Both the position numbers and the translations under genes were made by a program. Positions 1-6,037 of a stretch of DNA of 6,522 nucleotides are shown one piece after another (position 1 is the stretch's first letter; each line of letters starts with the position of its first letter). Under the pieces are notes generated by a model. That model searched no databases and was not told the DNA's origin. It saw only the letters and a list, made by a program, of their open reading frames with translations. The DNA is from Candidatus Gastranaerophilales bacterium. GTDB taxonomy: Bacteria; Cyanobacteriota; Vampirovibrionia; Gastranaerophilales; Gastranaerophilaceae. The stretch is taken from assembly GCA_021205645.1 (NCBI GenBank), contig JAJPXE010000115.1, positions 11,348 through 17,869 on the forward strand, read 5' to 3'.

Positions 1-55
1 AGACTTTCAACTTCGTTTCATGTCGATTTTCTTGCCCTCTCCGTCCGGAGAGGGC
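1..55. repeat. 55-bp repeat A, copy 1
   Basis: It is identical over all 55 bases to 279-333. The first part reads agactttcaacttcgtttca and continues through a T-rich stretch into the inverted repeat with arms GCCCTCTCCG and CGGAGAGGGC (34-43 and 46-55), separated by TC. The copy begins at base 1, so the unit may extend beyond the window. Perfect identity in non-coding DNA suggests recent duplication or mobilisation, as in REP- or MITE-like elements; that class is inferred. Confidence 0.9.
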
Positions 56-97
56 TGAAATCTTATTTTCCTACCCGTCCGGGGAGCGGAGCGGACA

Positions 98-120
98 GTG
101 CAACTGCTTCGCTGTTGCAC
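98..120. repeat. GC-rich hairpin GTGCAAC/GTTGCAC
   Basis: A perfect 7-bp inverted repeat (98-104 and 114-120) encloses the nine bases tgcttcgct, in which two further G-C pairs can form. It lies inside a GC-rich mosaic (about 73-158) that ends with a right half of the CGGAGAGGGC palindrome at 148-158. The sequence cccgctgccgct at 136-147 recurs at 462-473 just after another hairpin, so the two may be related composite elements. Confidence 0.75.
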
Positions 121-172
121 CCGCTTCCGCAAGCTCCCGCTGCCGCTCCGGAGAGGGCTAAAACCAAAATCC

Positions 173-192
173 CCCTCCCCAACCGGGGAGGG
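173..192. repeat. Hairpin CCCTCCCC/GGGGAGGG
   Basis: Perfect 8-bp arms (173-180 and 185-192) are separated by aacc and followed by the G-rich ttaggggtgggg. It has the form of a REP-like palindrome. There is no T-run after it on either strand, so a simple intrinsic terminator is not supported. Confidence 0.75.
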
Positions 193-223
193 TTAGGGGT
201 GGGGTGCAATCATCTCACCCGCA

Positions 224-274
224 GGGGTAAATGAATTGTATTCTTAAATCCGCACGGATATCACCTCACCCGAA
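224..274. repeat. 51-bp repeat B, copy 1
   Basis: It pairs with 368-418 without gaps. The first 20 bases (ggggtaaatgaattgtattc) and last 18 bases (gatatcacctcacccgaa) are identical, while the central 13 bases have largely diverged. It is followed after only four bases by repeat A copy 2. No coding potential was seen. Confidence 0.85.
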
Positions 275-278
275 AATC

Positions 279-333
279 AGACTTTCAACTTCGTTTCATG
301 TCGATTTTCTTGCCCTCTCCGTCCGGAGAGGGC
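279..333. repeat. 55-bp repeat A, copy 2
   Basis: It is an exact second copy of 1-55, in the same orientation and 278 bp away. Its palindrome arms are 312-321 and 324-333. In this copy the sequence gaaaatc at 272-278, just outside the unit, is the reverse complement of gattttc at 303-309. A weak outer stem could therefore enclose the unique part of the repeat. The sequences following the two copies differ (tgaaatc after the first, aaatggg after the second), so position 333/55 is the real right boundary of the identity. Confidence 0.9.
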
Positions 334-367
334 AAATGGGGTGTCACCTCACACGCAGGGGTAAAAG

Positions 368-418
368 GGGGTAAATGAATTGTATTCCGGAGTTTGCACA
401 GATATCACCTCACCCGAA
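368..418. repeat. 51-bp repeat B, copy 2
   Basis: This is the second copy of the unit at 224-274, in the same orientation and of equal length, with a replaced-looking 13-base centre. A shorter related piece (tcacctcacacgcaggggtaaa, split by small changes) precedes it at about 344-365 and resembles the sequence around 214-231. The family has therefore been partly duplicated more than once. Its right end runs into the hairpin at 415-430. Confidence 0.85.
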
Positions 419-430
419 TTTGTAAATTCG
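415..430. repeat. Short palindrome CGAATTT/AAATTCG
   Basis: Perfect 7-bp arms (415-421 and 424-430) are separated by gt at the right edge of repeat B copy 2. It is AT-rich, unlike the other hairpins in the region. It could be a repeat boundary or a protein-binding site; nothing in the sequence decides. Confidence 0.55.
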
Positions 431-443
431 CTATCGGCGGACC

Positions 444-462
444 GTGTCGGCTTTGCCGACAC
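444..462. repeat. GC-rich hairpin GTGTCGGC/GCCGACAC
   Basis: A perfect 8-bp stem (444-451 and 455-462) has the three-base loop ttt. It is followed directly by cccgctgccgct (462-473, sharing one base), the same 12-mer that follows the hairpin of 98-120 at a short distance. This is strong secondary structure on either strand, but no U-tract follows in either direction. Confidence 0.75.
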
Positions 463-490
463 CCGCTGCCGCTACTCATTAACAAATTTT

Positions 491-536
491 GCCCTCTCCG
501 TCCGGAGAGGGCAGGTGAATCTCGTCCGGAGAGGGC
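491..536. repeat. Third palindrome copy plus a right-half copy
   Basis: Positions 491-512 carry the same inverted repeat that ends repeat A (arms 491-500 and 503-512), but without the upstream part of A. The right portion cgtccggagagggc is then repeated at 523-536, 24 bases after its first occurrence at 499-512. As the closest strong hairpin downstream of the U32 stop codon, it could protect or end the minus-strand transcript. On that strand it is followed by aaaatttgtt rather than a U-run, so terminator function is uncertain. Confidence 0.8.
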
Positions 537-582
537 AATAACTATTTCCCATCCCAAAACTGGAATGGAAAATCTTTACCCC

Positions 583-2355
583 TTACGGACTTAAAACACA
601 CATCTCACAAGCACTGCAATCAAATTCTAAAGGATAGCTTATCCCCTTTTCATCACGTAGAAAAAGCCTGCCGCCAGATTTACACATATTAAATGCATAT
701 TTAATACAATGTTTTGTCCGCATTAGTTCAACTTGCCTTGAGGGCTGTTTTGTTTCAAATGATTTTTCCGTGATGTTGACGGAACAACTGTTATAAAAAC
801 TTTTAGCCAAACTGTTATGCACATTTGCCCTGTAATCAAGCTTATTCTGAAAATATTCTGCATATTTAATCGGTTTTGGCACATCCCGACTGTAATTTGC
901 AAGCCTTTCGTTCATAAGCTTATCCAACAATGTCCGCCTGTATTCGTTAATTTTTGATATAGGGATAAACGGCGGCTCTGTCAGAATTTCAATGTTTCCG
1001 GTATAAAAATCCGAGTTGCCTGTTTTATTCAATGATTTAACCAGATTTTCTTTCATTTTAACGGGATTAGAGGACTGCTCCATTTCGGTTATATTAACCG
1101 AAACAGTGTTGTTATCCTCGTCAACGGCAGTCAATGTGTGATTCTTATATTTTATATCAGCTCTTATTCTTCTTGATGTTTTTGCTGTAAGGACTGATTT
1201 TTCAAATTCGGAGTCAATATTCCTGTATACCATATCACCTGATTTTATGTCGGGCATTTTGTTCGGGAAGATTGTACAGCCGTTTTCAACTCTGTTTATC
1301 AAACAACCCTTTTCTCCTGTAACATCAAAACATAATCCGTCTTGCGGATTTAACTTTATCTTGTTTTTTAATTTTACGGTAAAAGATTTTTTATCTGTTT
1401 TAACAACAATACCGATTTTTTCTCCTGTTGATTTCGGGGTATTAAAATTGTAACATTCACCCCGATTGTGTAGAAAATAGTCCGTATAACCTCTGTTAAA
1501 TGACTTGTTTAAATCGGGGATAAAATTGAGTTCTATTTTGCCGGATGAAGATTTTTTGCTGTATTTATCAAGCAAATTTCTGTAATATCCGACCACATTT
1601 TTAACATAAAGTTCATCTTTAAGGCGCCCTTCAATTTTATAAGAATACACGCCCGATTTAACAAGTTCTTCAATGGAGTTTGACAGGTTTAAATCTTTTA
1701 GTGAGAGCAGGTGTTTATCTTTTGCAATAAGATTTCCTTTATCGTCAATGAGAGAATATTTTTTTCTGCAGGGCTGGGCACATTCGCCTTTATTTGCCGA
1801 ACGTCCGCCGATATAACAACTCATATAGCATTGACCGCTGTACGAAACGCACAAAGCTCCGTGTATAAAAGTTTCTATTTCGATATCAGAGTATTTTTCG
1901 GTAATGTTTTTTATATTTGTTAAAGAAAGTTCCCGTGCTAAAACAACTCTCGGAACACCGATTTTAGCAAAAAATCCGATTTTTTCTTCTGACCTGTTAT
2001 CGCATTGAGTGCTTATATGCAGCGGAATCGGCGGAATATCCCCGTCGATTGACATCTTTAATATTGCCGTATCCTGAACAATCAGTGCATCAACTCCGAT
2101 ATCATAAAGATTTTTTATAAGCTGTTTAACGTCATTTATTTCATCATCGGAGATAATCGTATTAACCGTAACATAGATTTTTACATAGAATTTATGTGCA
2201 TAATCTGTCAGGTACTTAATATCATCAAGTGCATTTGCTGCATTTTTTCTTGCGCCGAACGATGTTGAGCCGATATAGATCGCATCTGCACCACAATTGA
2301 TTGCAGATATTGCAATAGCGATATTTTTTGCCGGTGCAAGCAGTTCTGTCTGCAT
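583..2355 (-). CDS. Peptidase U32 family protein, long RlhA-like type
   Basis: This is a 590-residue protein. The U32 signature is at residues 161-179 (E161, F163, G166, C169, G174, C176, S179). The four cysteines expected to hold an iron-sulfur cluster are C169, C176, C192 and C196. The N-terminus (LLAPAKN, GADAIYIG, FGAR) and the KIEGR motif at 240-244 fit the TIM-barrel-like core. After it comes a beta-rich region like DUF3656 (about 285-480), then a C-terminal block with C550, C558, C580, C583 and C586. The family is historically called peptidase. Studied members instead hydroxylate RNA (RlhA on 23S rRNA, TrhP on tRNA) or act in quinone synthesis (UbiU/UbiV). Length and the DUF3656-like part favour the RlhA type; the exact substrate is inferred. 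The ATG lies 17 bp after the secF stop with only a weak upstream GGA, which suggests cotranscription and perhaps translational coupling. No frame damage is seen. Confidence 0.92.
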   Translation of the reverse strand: MQTELLAPAKNIAIAISAINCGADAIYIGSTSFGARKNAANALDDIKYLTDYAHKFYVKIYVTVNTIISDDEINDVKQLIKNLYDIGVDALIVQDTAILKMSIDGDIPPIPLHISTQCDNRSEEKIGFFAKIGVPRVVLARELSLTNIKNITEKYSDIEIETFIHGALCVSYSGQCYMSCYIGGRSANKGECAQPCRKKYSLIDDKGNLIAKDKHLLSLKDLNLSNSIEELVKSGVYSYKIEGRLKDELYVKNVVGYYRNLLDKYSKKSSSGKIELNFIPDLNKSFNRGYTDYFLHNRGECYNFNTPKSTGEKIGIVVKTDKKSFTVKLKNKIKLNPQDGLCFDVTGEKGCLINRVENGCTIFPNKMPDIKSGDMVYRNIDSEFEKSVLTAKTSRRIRADIKYKNHTLTAVDEDNNTVSVNITEMEQSSNPVKMKENLVKSLNKTGNSDFYTGNIEILTEPPFIPISKINEYRRTLLDKLMNERLANYSRDVPKPIKYAEYFQNKLDYRANVHNSLAKSFYNSCSVNITEKSFETKQPSRQVELMRTKHCIKYAFNMCKSGGRLFLRDEKGISYPLEFDCSACEMCVLSP

Positions 2356-2372
2356 TTTTGCATCCGTTTCCG

Positions 2373-3329
2373 TTATGCCCGTTTTGTTTTTAGGACATCG
2401 TATCTCTTTTCGTCCCAGATATCAACAAGCACAGAACAGAAGAAAATACTTGAATACGTACCGATTGCGATACCGAGTATCATAGCCAGTACAAAATTCT
2501 TTGTAGTAACCCCGCCGAAGAAATACAATGCAAACAGTGTAAGAAGTGTTGTCAATGAAGTATTGATACTTCTTGCAAGAGTCTGGTTAATGCTAAAGTT
2601 AACAATTTCGCCGAAAGACATTTTTTTGCTATAGTATCTCAAGTTTTCTCTAACTCTGTCGAAAACGACGATTGTATCGTGAACGGAGAACCCGATAACG
2701 GTAAGAATGGCGGTAACAAACAGGGCATCGACTTCTACACCAAACAGAATGCCAAGTATAGAGAAAGCACCGCAGACAAAAATGACGTCGTGGACAAGCC
2801 CCAGTATGGCAGCCAGTGCATAGTCAAATTGAAATCTTATTGTAAGGTAGCAGATTATACCTAGCAAAGCGAGCCCGAGGGCAACGAGAGAGTTTGTGAA
2901 CAGTTCTTTGCCAAGCGTCGGACCGACCGATGAAATTTGGTCAAGTTGAGCATTCTTGAACTCTGATTGAACAATCGAGGTGATTTTTTTATCAACACCG
3001 GAACCGTTTTCAATAAACTGTGTTCTTATTGATATAAGAGATTTTATATCAGATGTTTCGTTGTTATTTACGTTAATAATCTGGATTTCTGCTCCGTTAA
3101 TGCCGTTATCCGAAAGTTTTTTACGAAGTTTAGCCATTTCATCGGTCGTTACATCGGTTTTGACACCGTATTGCAGTATGGTACCGCCTGTGTAGTCGAT
3201 ACTGACTTTAACCGGTGCATGGTTCGGTGAAACAACACATGAATATATCATTGTTCCCAGACACGGTATTATCATGAGTGCTGATATACATAAAAATAAT
3301 ACTCTATATTTTACTATATTTAATTTCAT
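2373..3329 (-). CDS. secF: Protein translocase subunit SecF
   Basis: SecF partners SecD in the inner membrane, where the pair uses the proton gradient to help SecYEG/SecA release exported proteins. The 318-residue length is normal for a separate SecF. An N-terminal membrane segment spans about residues 9-32. A periplasmic P-domain begins with IDYTGGT (44-50), and the family sequence SSVGPTLGKEL is at 133-143. Five more membrane segments lie at about 145-164, 170-196, 198-222, 250-271 and 276-302. The diagnostic SecF motif GFSVHDTIVVFDRVREN occupies 213-229, with D218, D224 and R225 in the region linked to proton coupling. The ATG at 3329 is supported by GAGGA on the minus strand (3337-3341) seven bases upstream. 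It lies 172 bp after secD and 17 bp before the U32 gene. Confidence 0.97.
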   Translation of the reverse strand: MKLNIVKYRVLFLCISALMIIPCLGTMIYSCVVSPNHAPVKVSIDYTGGTILQYGVKTDVTTDEMAKLRKKLSDNGINGAEIQIINVNNNETSDIKSLISIRTQFIENGSGVDKKITSIVQSEFKNAQLDQISSVGPTLGKELFTNSLVALGLALLGIICYLTIRFQFDYALAAILGLVHDVIFVCGAFSILGILFGVEVDALFVTAILTVIGFSVHDTIVVFDRVRENLRYYSKKMSFGEIVNFSINQTLARSINTSLTTLLTLFALYFFGGVTTKNFVLAMILGIAIGTYSSIFFCSVLVDIWDEKRYDVLKTKRA

Positions 3330-3501
3330 AATCTTGTCCTCATTTGCCTATAATTTACTCCTATAATTTACCTCTATTATATATCTTAAATATTTACCAC
3401 TATATTATCATTTGTAAATCGGTTTTGCACCATTGCGTACTCTTAATTTACTTCTATTATCTACTCCTTGTTGTGAGAATCGAAAATTGCGAACTCTGAT
3501 C
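3330..3501 (-). promoter_or_regulatory. secD-secF spacer with short direct repeats and possible -10 box
   Basis: This gap is unusually long for secD-secF. The 12-mer cctataatttac occurs at 3347-3358 and 3360-3371, a 13-base period. The 17-mer taatttacctctattat (3364-3380) recurs at 3444-3460 with one change. Read on the minus strand, the repeats look like iterated GGAGTAAATTATA units upstream of the secF start. A perfect TATAAT lies on the minus strand at 3381-3376, but the hexamer 17 bases upstream (TATAGT) is a poor -35. An internal secF promoter is therefore only possible. No hairpin terminator is visible. Confidence 0.4.
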
Positions 3502-4815
3502 CTAATCCAAAACTCCGAACTTAGCGTTTTCTTTCTTCGATTCGGTAACCTGATAAGCCGTTCCAATTTCGTCCTTATGCAATCCGAACAAGAACGGGTG
3601 CGTTAAAGATTTTGTTCCGAATATTAGGAGCATAAAATTCTTAGTAACCGTTATTGCAGTGAACATTGAAACTACAACACCGAGTGCAAGGGTGAGAGCA
3701 AATCCTCTGACAATATCCGTTCCTTTCCAGTAGAGAATGGCACAGGTAATTATTGTTGTCATATTTGAGTCGAATATACTTGTAAATGCTCTGTCGAACC
3801 CTGATGTAATGGCAGTGTAGAGAGTTCTTCCCGCTTTAAGTTCTTCTTTTGTTCGTTCAAATATAAGAATATTCGCATCAACCGCCATGCCCACGCTCAG
3901 TATAAACCCTGCAATCCCAGCCAGAGTGAGAGTCACATTGATATGTTTAAACAAAGCAAACAGCATTATTCCGTACAGACATAAAGCGATATCGGCAACA
4001 ATGCCCGGCAGACGGTAGTAGAGAATCATAAACAGCATTACAAGTCCCAACCCGATAGCTCCTGCCGTTTCGGATTTTTTGATACTGTCACTTCCGAGAG
4101 TCGGTCCGACCGTGTTTTCTTGAATGATTTTAGCGGGAACGGGCAATGCTCCGGCATTGAGCAAATCAACCATGTCTTTAGCCTGCTTAGAAGAGAAACC
4201 ACCATTCTCACCGCCGCCTGATATTTGTGCACGACCCTCAAGAATAGGTTCTTGAATTACCGGTGCTGATTGAAGCTCACCATTAAAGAAAATCGCCATT
4301 TGTTTTCCGACAAGAGCCTGCGTTAAATCAGCAAATTTCTTTGTTCCGGCGGAATTAAATACCAGATCCACAACCCACTGACCTGTTTGTGAACTTCCGA
4401 CTGCTGCTGAAGTTAGGTCTTTTCCTGTAAGTCCTGTTGATACCCAGTTTTCTTTCTGACCTTCCGGTGCGATATTTTTCTTAAACTCAAGTTCTGCGGT
4501 ATCACCAATCATTTTTTTAGCTTCATCAAGGTCAGATATGTTCGGAATTTCTACAATAAGTCTGTCTGTGCCGACTCTTTGAACGTGAGTTTCAGCTACA
4601 CCGATTGCATTGACTCTCTTTTTGATGGCAAATGTTAAACTGTCCATCATTTCAGGTGTTATATTTGCGATTGTATCGGTTTTTTGAGCTTGCAGTTCCA
4701 ATCTTGAACCGCCTACCAGATCAAGCCCGAATTTTGTCGGTTTGCTGAAAAGTACGGATATTGAAACGAGTACAATCGCTACAATCGCCCAAAACATTAT
4801 TATTCTGTTTTTCAT
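3502..4815 (-). CDS. secD: Protein translocase subunit SecD
   Basis: SecD is the larger partner of SecF; its periplasmic P1 domain helps pull exported proteins through the membrane. The protein is 437 residues. It has a membrane segment at about 5-24, then FGLDLVGGSRLELQ (29-42), and a periplasmic domain to about 225. The conserved ALPVPAKIIQENTVGPTLGS follows at 223-242. Five membrane segments make up about 250-397. The SecD motif LSVGMAVDANILIFERTKEE is at 306-325, with D313, E320 and R321, and the GFDRAFTSIFDSNMTT block is at 339-354. The core resembles cyanobacterial SecD, and the protein is not fused to SecF. The ATG at 4815 has AAAGGAG on the minus strand (4826-4832) ten bases upstream. 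It begins 59 bp after dapA with no hairpin between, so cotranscription is likely. Confidence 0.97.
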   Translation of the reverse strand: MKNRIIMFWAIVAIVLVSISVLFSKPTKFGLDLVGGSRLELQAQKTDTIANITPEMMDSLTFAIKKRVNAIGVAETHVQRVGTDRLIVEIPNISDLDEAKKMIGDTAELEFKKNIAPEGQKENWVSTGLTGKDLTSAAVGSSQTGQWVVDLVFNSAGTKKFADLTQALVGKQMAIFFNGELQSAPVIQEPILEGRAQISGGGENGGFSSKQAKDMVDLLNAGALPVPAKIIQENTVGPTLGSDSIKKSETAGAIGLGLVMLFMILYYRLPGIVADIALCLYGIMLFALFKHINVTLTLAGIAGFILSVGMAVDANILIFERTKEELKAGRTLYTAITSGFDRAFTSIFDSNMTTIITCAILYWKGTDIVRGFALTLALGVVVSMFTAITVTKNFMLLIFGTKSLTHPFLFGLHKDEIGTAYQVTESKKENAKFGVLD

Positions 4816-4874
4816 TAACTTTTTACTCCTTTATCTGTTAAATTCTCTTTTACTGTTTCAAAGTTTCAATGTTA

Positions 4875-5795
4875 TTACAATAGTACCGGTTGGCTAGTCT
4901 TGTTGTCCTGCGGTAATTCGAGGTTATCAATAACATCAAATAATTCTTGTTTTTCACTCTCATCGAGAGTAACCAGCGGACTTCTGACGAAGTCCTGTAT
5001 TATATTTTTCCTTGCAAGAGCTGCCTTAACGGGAACAGGATTAGGCGCCATGAACAGCTTTTTCATAATCGGATACAGAGCATAGTGCATATTTTTAGCT
5101 GCTGTAATATCACCTGTTTTGAAGTTTCTAATCATGGACTTAATTTCTTTTCCGAACAGATGAGAGACAACGGAGATAACGCCGTGAGCACCGACAGCAA
5201 GCATTGGTAGAGTAAGACTGTCATCGCCGCTGTATATTGCGGCATCTTTCGGAAGATTAAGTTTCAACTCTGTTATAACATCAATATCGCTATAGCTTTG
5301 TTTAACGGCGACAATATTTTCGTATTTTTCGCAGAGATATCGGGCGGTTTCGACCGAAATATTCACGCCTGTTCTTGAGGGGATATTATATAGAATGATT
5401 GGCAGGCTGACTGCTTCGGCGATAGCGGAAAAATGTGCAATTATGCCTTTTTGTGACGGTTTGTTATAATACGGAACGACTGTCAGGATACCGTCCGCAC
5501 CTTCTTTTTCCGCACGTTTTGACATCATAACCGCAGTTTCCGTGCAGTTTGAGCCTGTGCCCATTATAATTTTTTTGTCATTCCTGCAAGCTCTTTTTGC
5601 ACTGTTAAGTATCTCCAGTTCTTCGTCATATATGAGAGTGGGTGACTCGCCCGTTGTGCCTGTAACGATAATCGCATCGGAACCGTTCTCGGAAAGATAC
5701 GAAGCAAGTTCTTCGACTTTTGTATAGTCAACAGCCCCTTTATTATCAAATGGTGTAACCATTGCAGTAATTACTTCACCAAAATCATATCTCAT
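4875..5795 (-). CDS. dapA: 4-hydroxy-tetrahydrodipicolinate synthase
   Basis: DapA condenses pyruvate with aspartate semialdehyde, the first committed step to diaminopimelate (cell wall) and lysine; it is cytosolic. The protein has 306 residues, close to the usual 290-300. Active-site residues are all present: T47/T48 in TGTTGES, Y110 in VPYYNKP, Y136 and R141 in LYNIPSRTG, and the Schiff-base lysine K165. K165 is followed by Gln-Ser where many homologues have Glu-Ala or Glu-Ser. The opening FGEVITAMVTPF (5-16) is cyanobacterial in style. The frame stays open to a TTG at 5879, but that would add 28 unrelated residues, and its start codon lies in the -35 box of a good promoter. The ATG at 5795, with GGGGAG eleven bases upstream, is therefore preferred. 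It is the first gene of the minus-strand cluster. Confidence 0.96.
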   Translation of the reverse strand: MRYDFGEVITAMVTPFDNKGAVDYTKVEELASYLSENGSDAIIVTGTTGESPTLIYDEELEILNSAKRACRNDKKIIMGTGSNCTETAVMMSKRAEKEGADGILTVVPYYNKPSQKGIIAHFSAIAEAVSLPIILYNIPSRTGVNISVETARYLCEKYENIVAVKQSYSDIDVITELKLNLPKDAAIYSGDDSLTLPMLAVGAHGVISVVSHLFGKEIKSMIRNFKTGDITAAKNMHYALYPIMKKLFMAPNPVPVKAALARKNIIQDFVRSPLVTLDESEKQELFDVIDNLELPQDNKTSQPVLL

Positions 5796-5806
5796 AATGA
5801 TAAGTT

Positions 5807-5812
5807 CTCCCC
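5807..5812 (-). promoter_or_regulatory. dapA ribosome binding site
   Basis: The minus strand reads GGGGAG here, eleven bases before the ATG at 5795. The spacing is a little long, but it is the only good Shine-Dalgarno match near the family-consistent start. It supports the 306-residue form over the longer frame. Confidence 0.7.
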
Positions 5813-5850
5813 GTAACAATTCTTTATAAAAGTTAACTTTATTCATAAAA

Positions 5851-5879
5851 ATTCTATTACAAATATCTGAATTTTTCAA
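5851..5879 (-). promoter_or_regulatory. dapA: Sigma-70-type promoter for dapA and downstream genes
   Basis: On the minus strand TTGAAA (5879-5874) and TAGAAT (5856-5851) each match their consensus hexamer at five of six positions and are separated by exactly 17 bases. Transcription would start near 5842-5845, giving a leader of roughly 50 bases before the dapA ATG. The surrounding DNA is very AT-rich. No operator or lysine riboswitch is recognisable in so short a leader. Confidence 0.7.
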
Positions 5880-5975
5880 AAAATAATCTAAAATAGGGCA
5901 GATTTATGAAGATTTGTAACGTTTTTAAGGGTCGTGAAATCACCTATCCCTAAAATTGTTTATATATATGGAGTA

Positions 5976-6016
5976 TTGTATCCAATCGGGCACCCGTACG
6001 CCCGAACGAGATACAA
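5976..6016 (+). promoter_or_regulatory. Two-part stem-loop in the leader of the glycine-zipper gene
   Basis: An outer 7-bp stem pairs TTGTATC (5976-5982) with GATACAA (6010-6016). An inner 6-bp stem pairs TCGGGC (5986-5991) with GCCCGA (6000-6005) around the eight bases acccgtac. Small internal loops (three and four bases) separate the stems. It ends 21 bases before the ATG at 6038 and leaves the AGAGAG region free. A TATATATAT run at 5961-5969 could act as a -10, although no good -35 was found. If so, the RNA would begin almost at the stem, as in 5'-end mRNA-stabilising hairpins. It could instead be a protein-binding operator. Confidence 0.55.
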
Positions 6017-6037
6017 CCGTACAAAGAGAGAGTGAAT

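Larger units (their letters stand above)
1..582. other. Repeat-dense intergenic region without a credible gene
   Basis: This stretch lies beyond the 3' end of the U32 gene and probably continues past the left edge. It is patchily much richer in G and C than the neighbouring genes. It is made of short repeats in the order A (1-55), GC-rich mosaic (about 73-204), B (224-274), A (279-333), B (368-418), hairpins (415-462), and a full plus a half palindrome (491-536). The only open frame over 60 codons (394-594, plus) has a low-complexity Arg/Pro/Cys-rich translation, crosses the hairpins and runs into the U32 stop region, so I do not call it. No tRNA, rRNA or protein remnant was recognised. Hairpins here could influence the 3' end of the minus-strand transcript, but none is followed by a clear U-tract on that strand. 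Confidence 0.8.

Noticed and set aside
1..540. A CRISPR array, because short palindromic repeats recur.
   Set aside because: The repeats are of two or more different types, spacing is irregular (278 and 144 bp between copies), there are no uniform spacers, and no cas gene is nearby.
545..569. An inverted repeat just after the U32 stop as an intrinsic terminator.
   Set aside because: The stem has two central mismatches and no U-run follows on the minus strand.
394..594. A 66-codon plus-strand frame over the hairpins left of the U32 gene.
   Set aside because: It crosses palindromic repeats, has no ribosome site or recognisable protein content, and overlaps the U32 stop region on the other strand.
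3329..3345. A 5-codon frame (ATG at 3344 on the minus strand) whose TGA overlaps the secF ATG.
   Set aside because: Such tiny overlaps arise easily by chance. The GAGGA inside it is better explained as the secF ribosome site.
3386..3433. A 15-codon minus-strand frame between secD and secF as a Sec-monitoring arrest peptide.
   Set aside because: It has no hydrophobic export signal, only a weak ribosome site, and is short enough to occur by chance; it is kept only as a remark in the spacer finding.
4816..4874. A separate secD promoter in the dapA-secD gap, suggested by two TTGAAA copies on the minus strand.
   Set aside because: No acceptable -10 hexamer lies at 16-18 bases from either copy.
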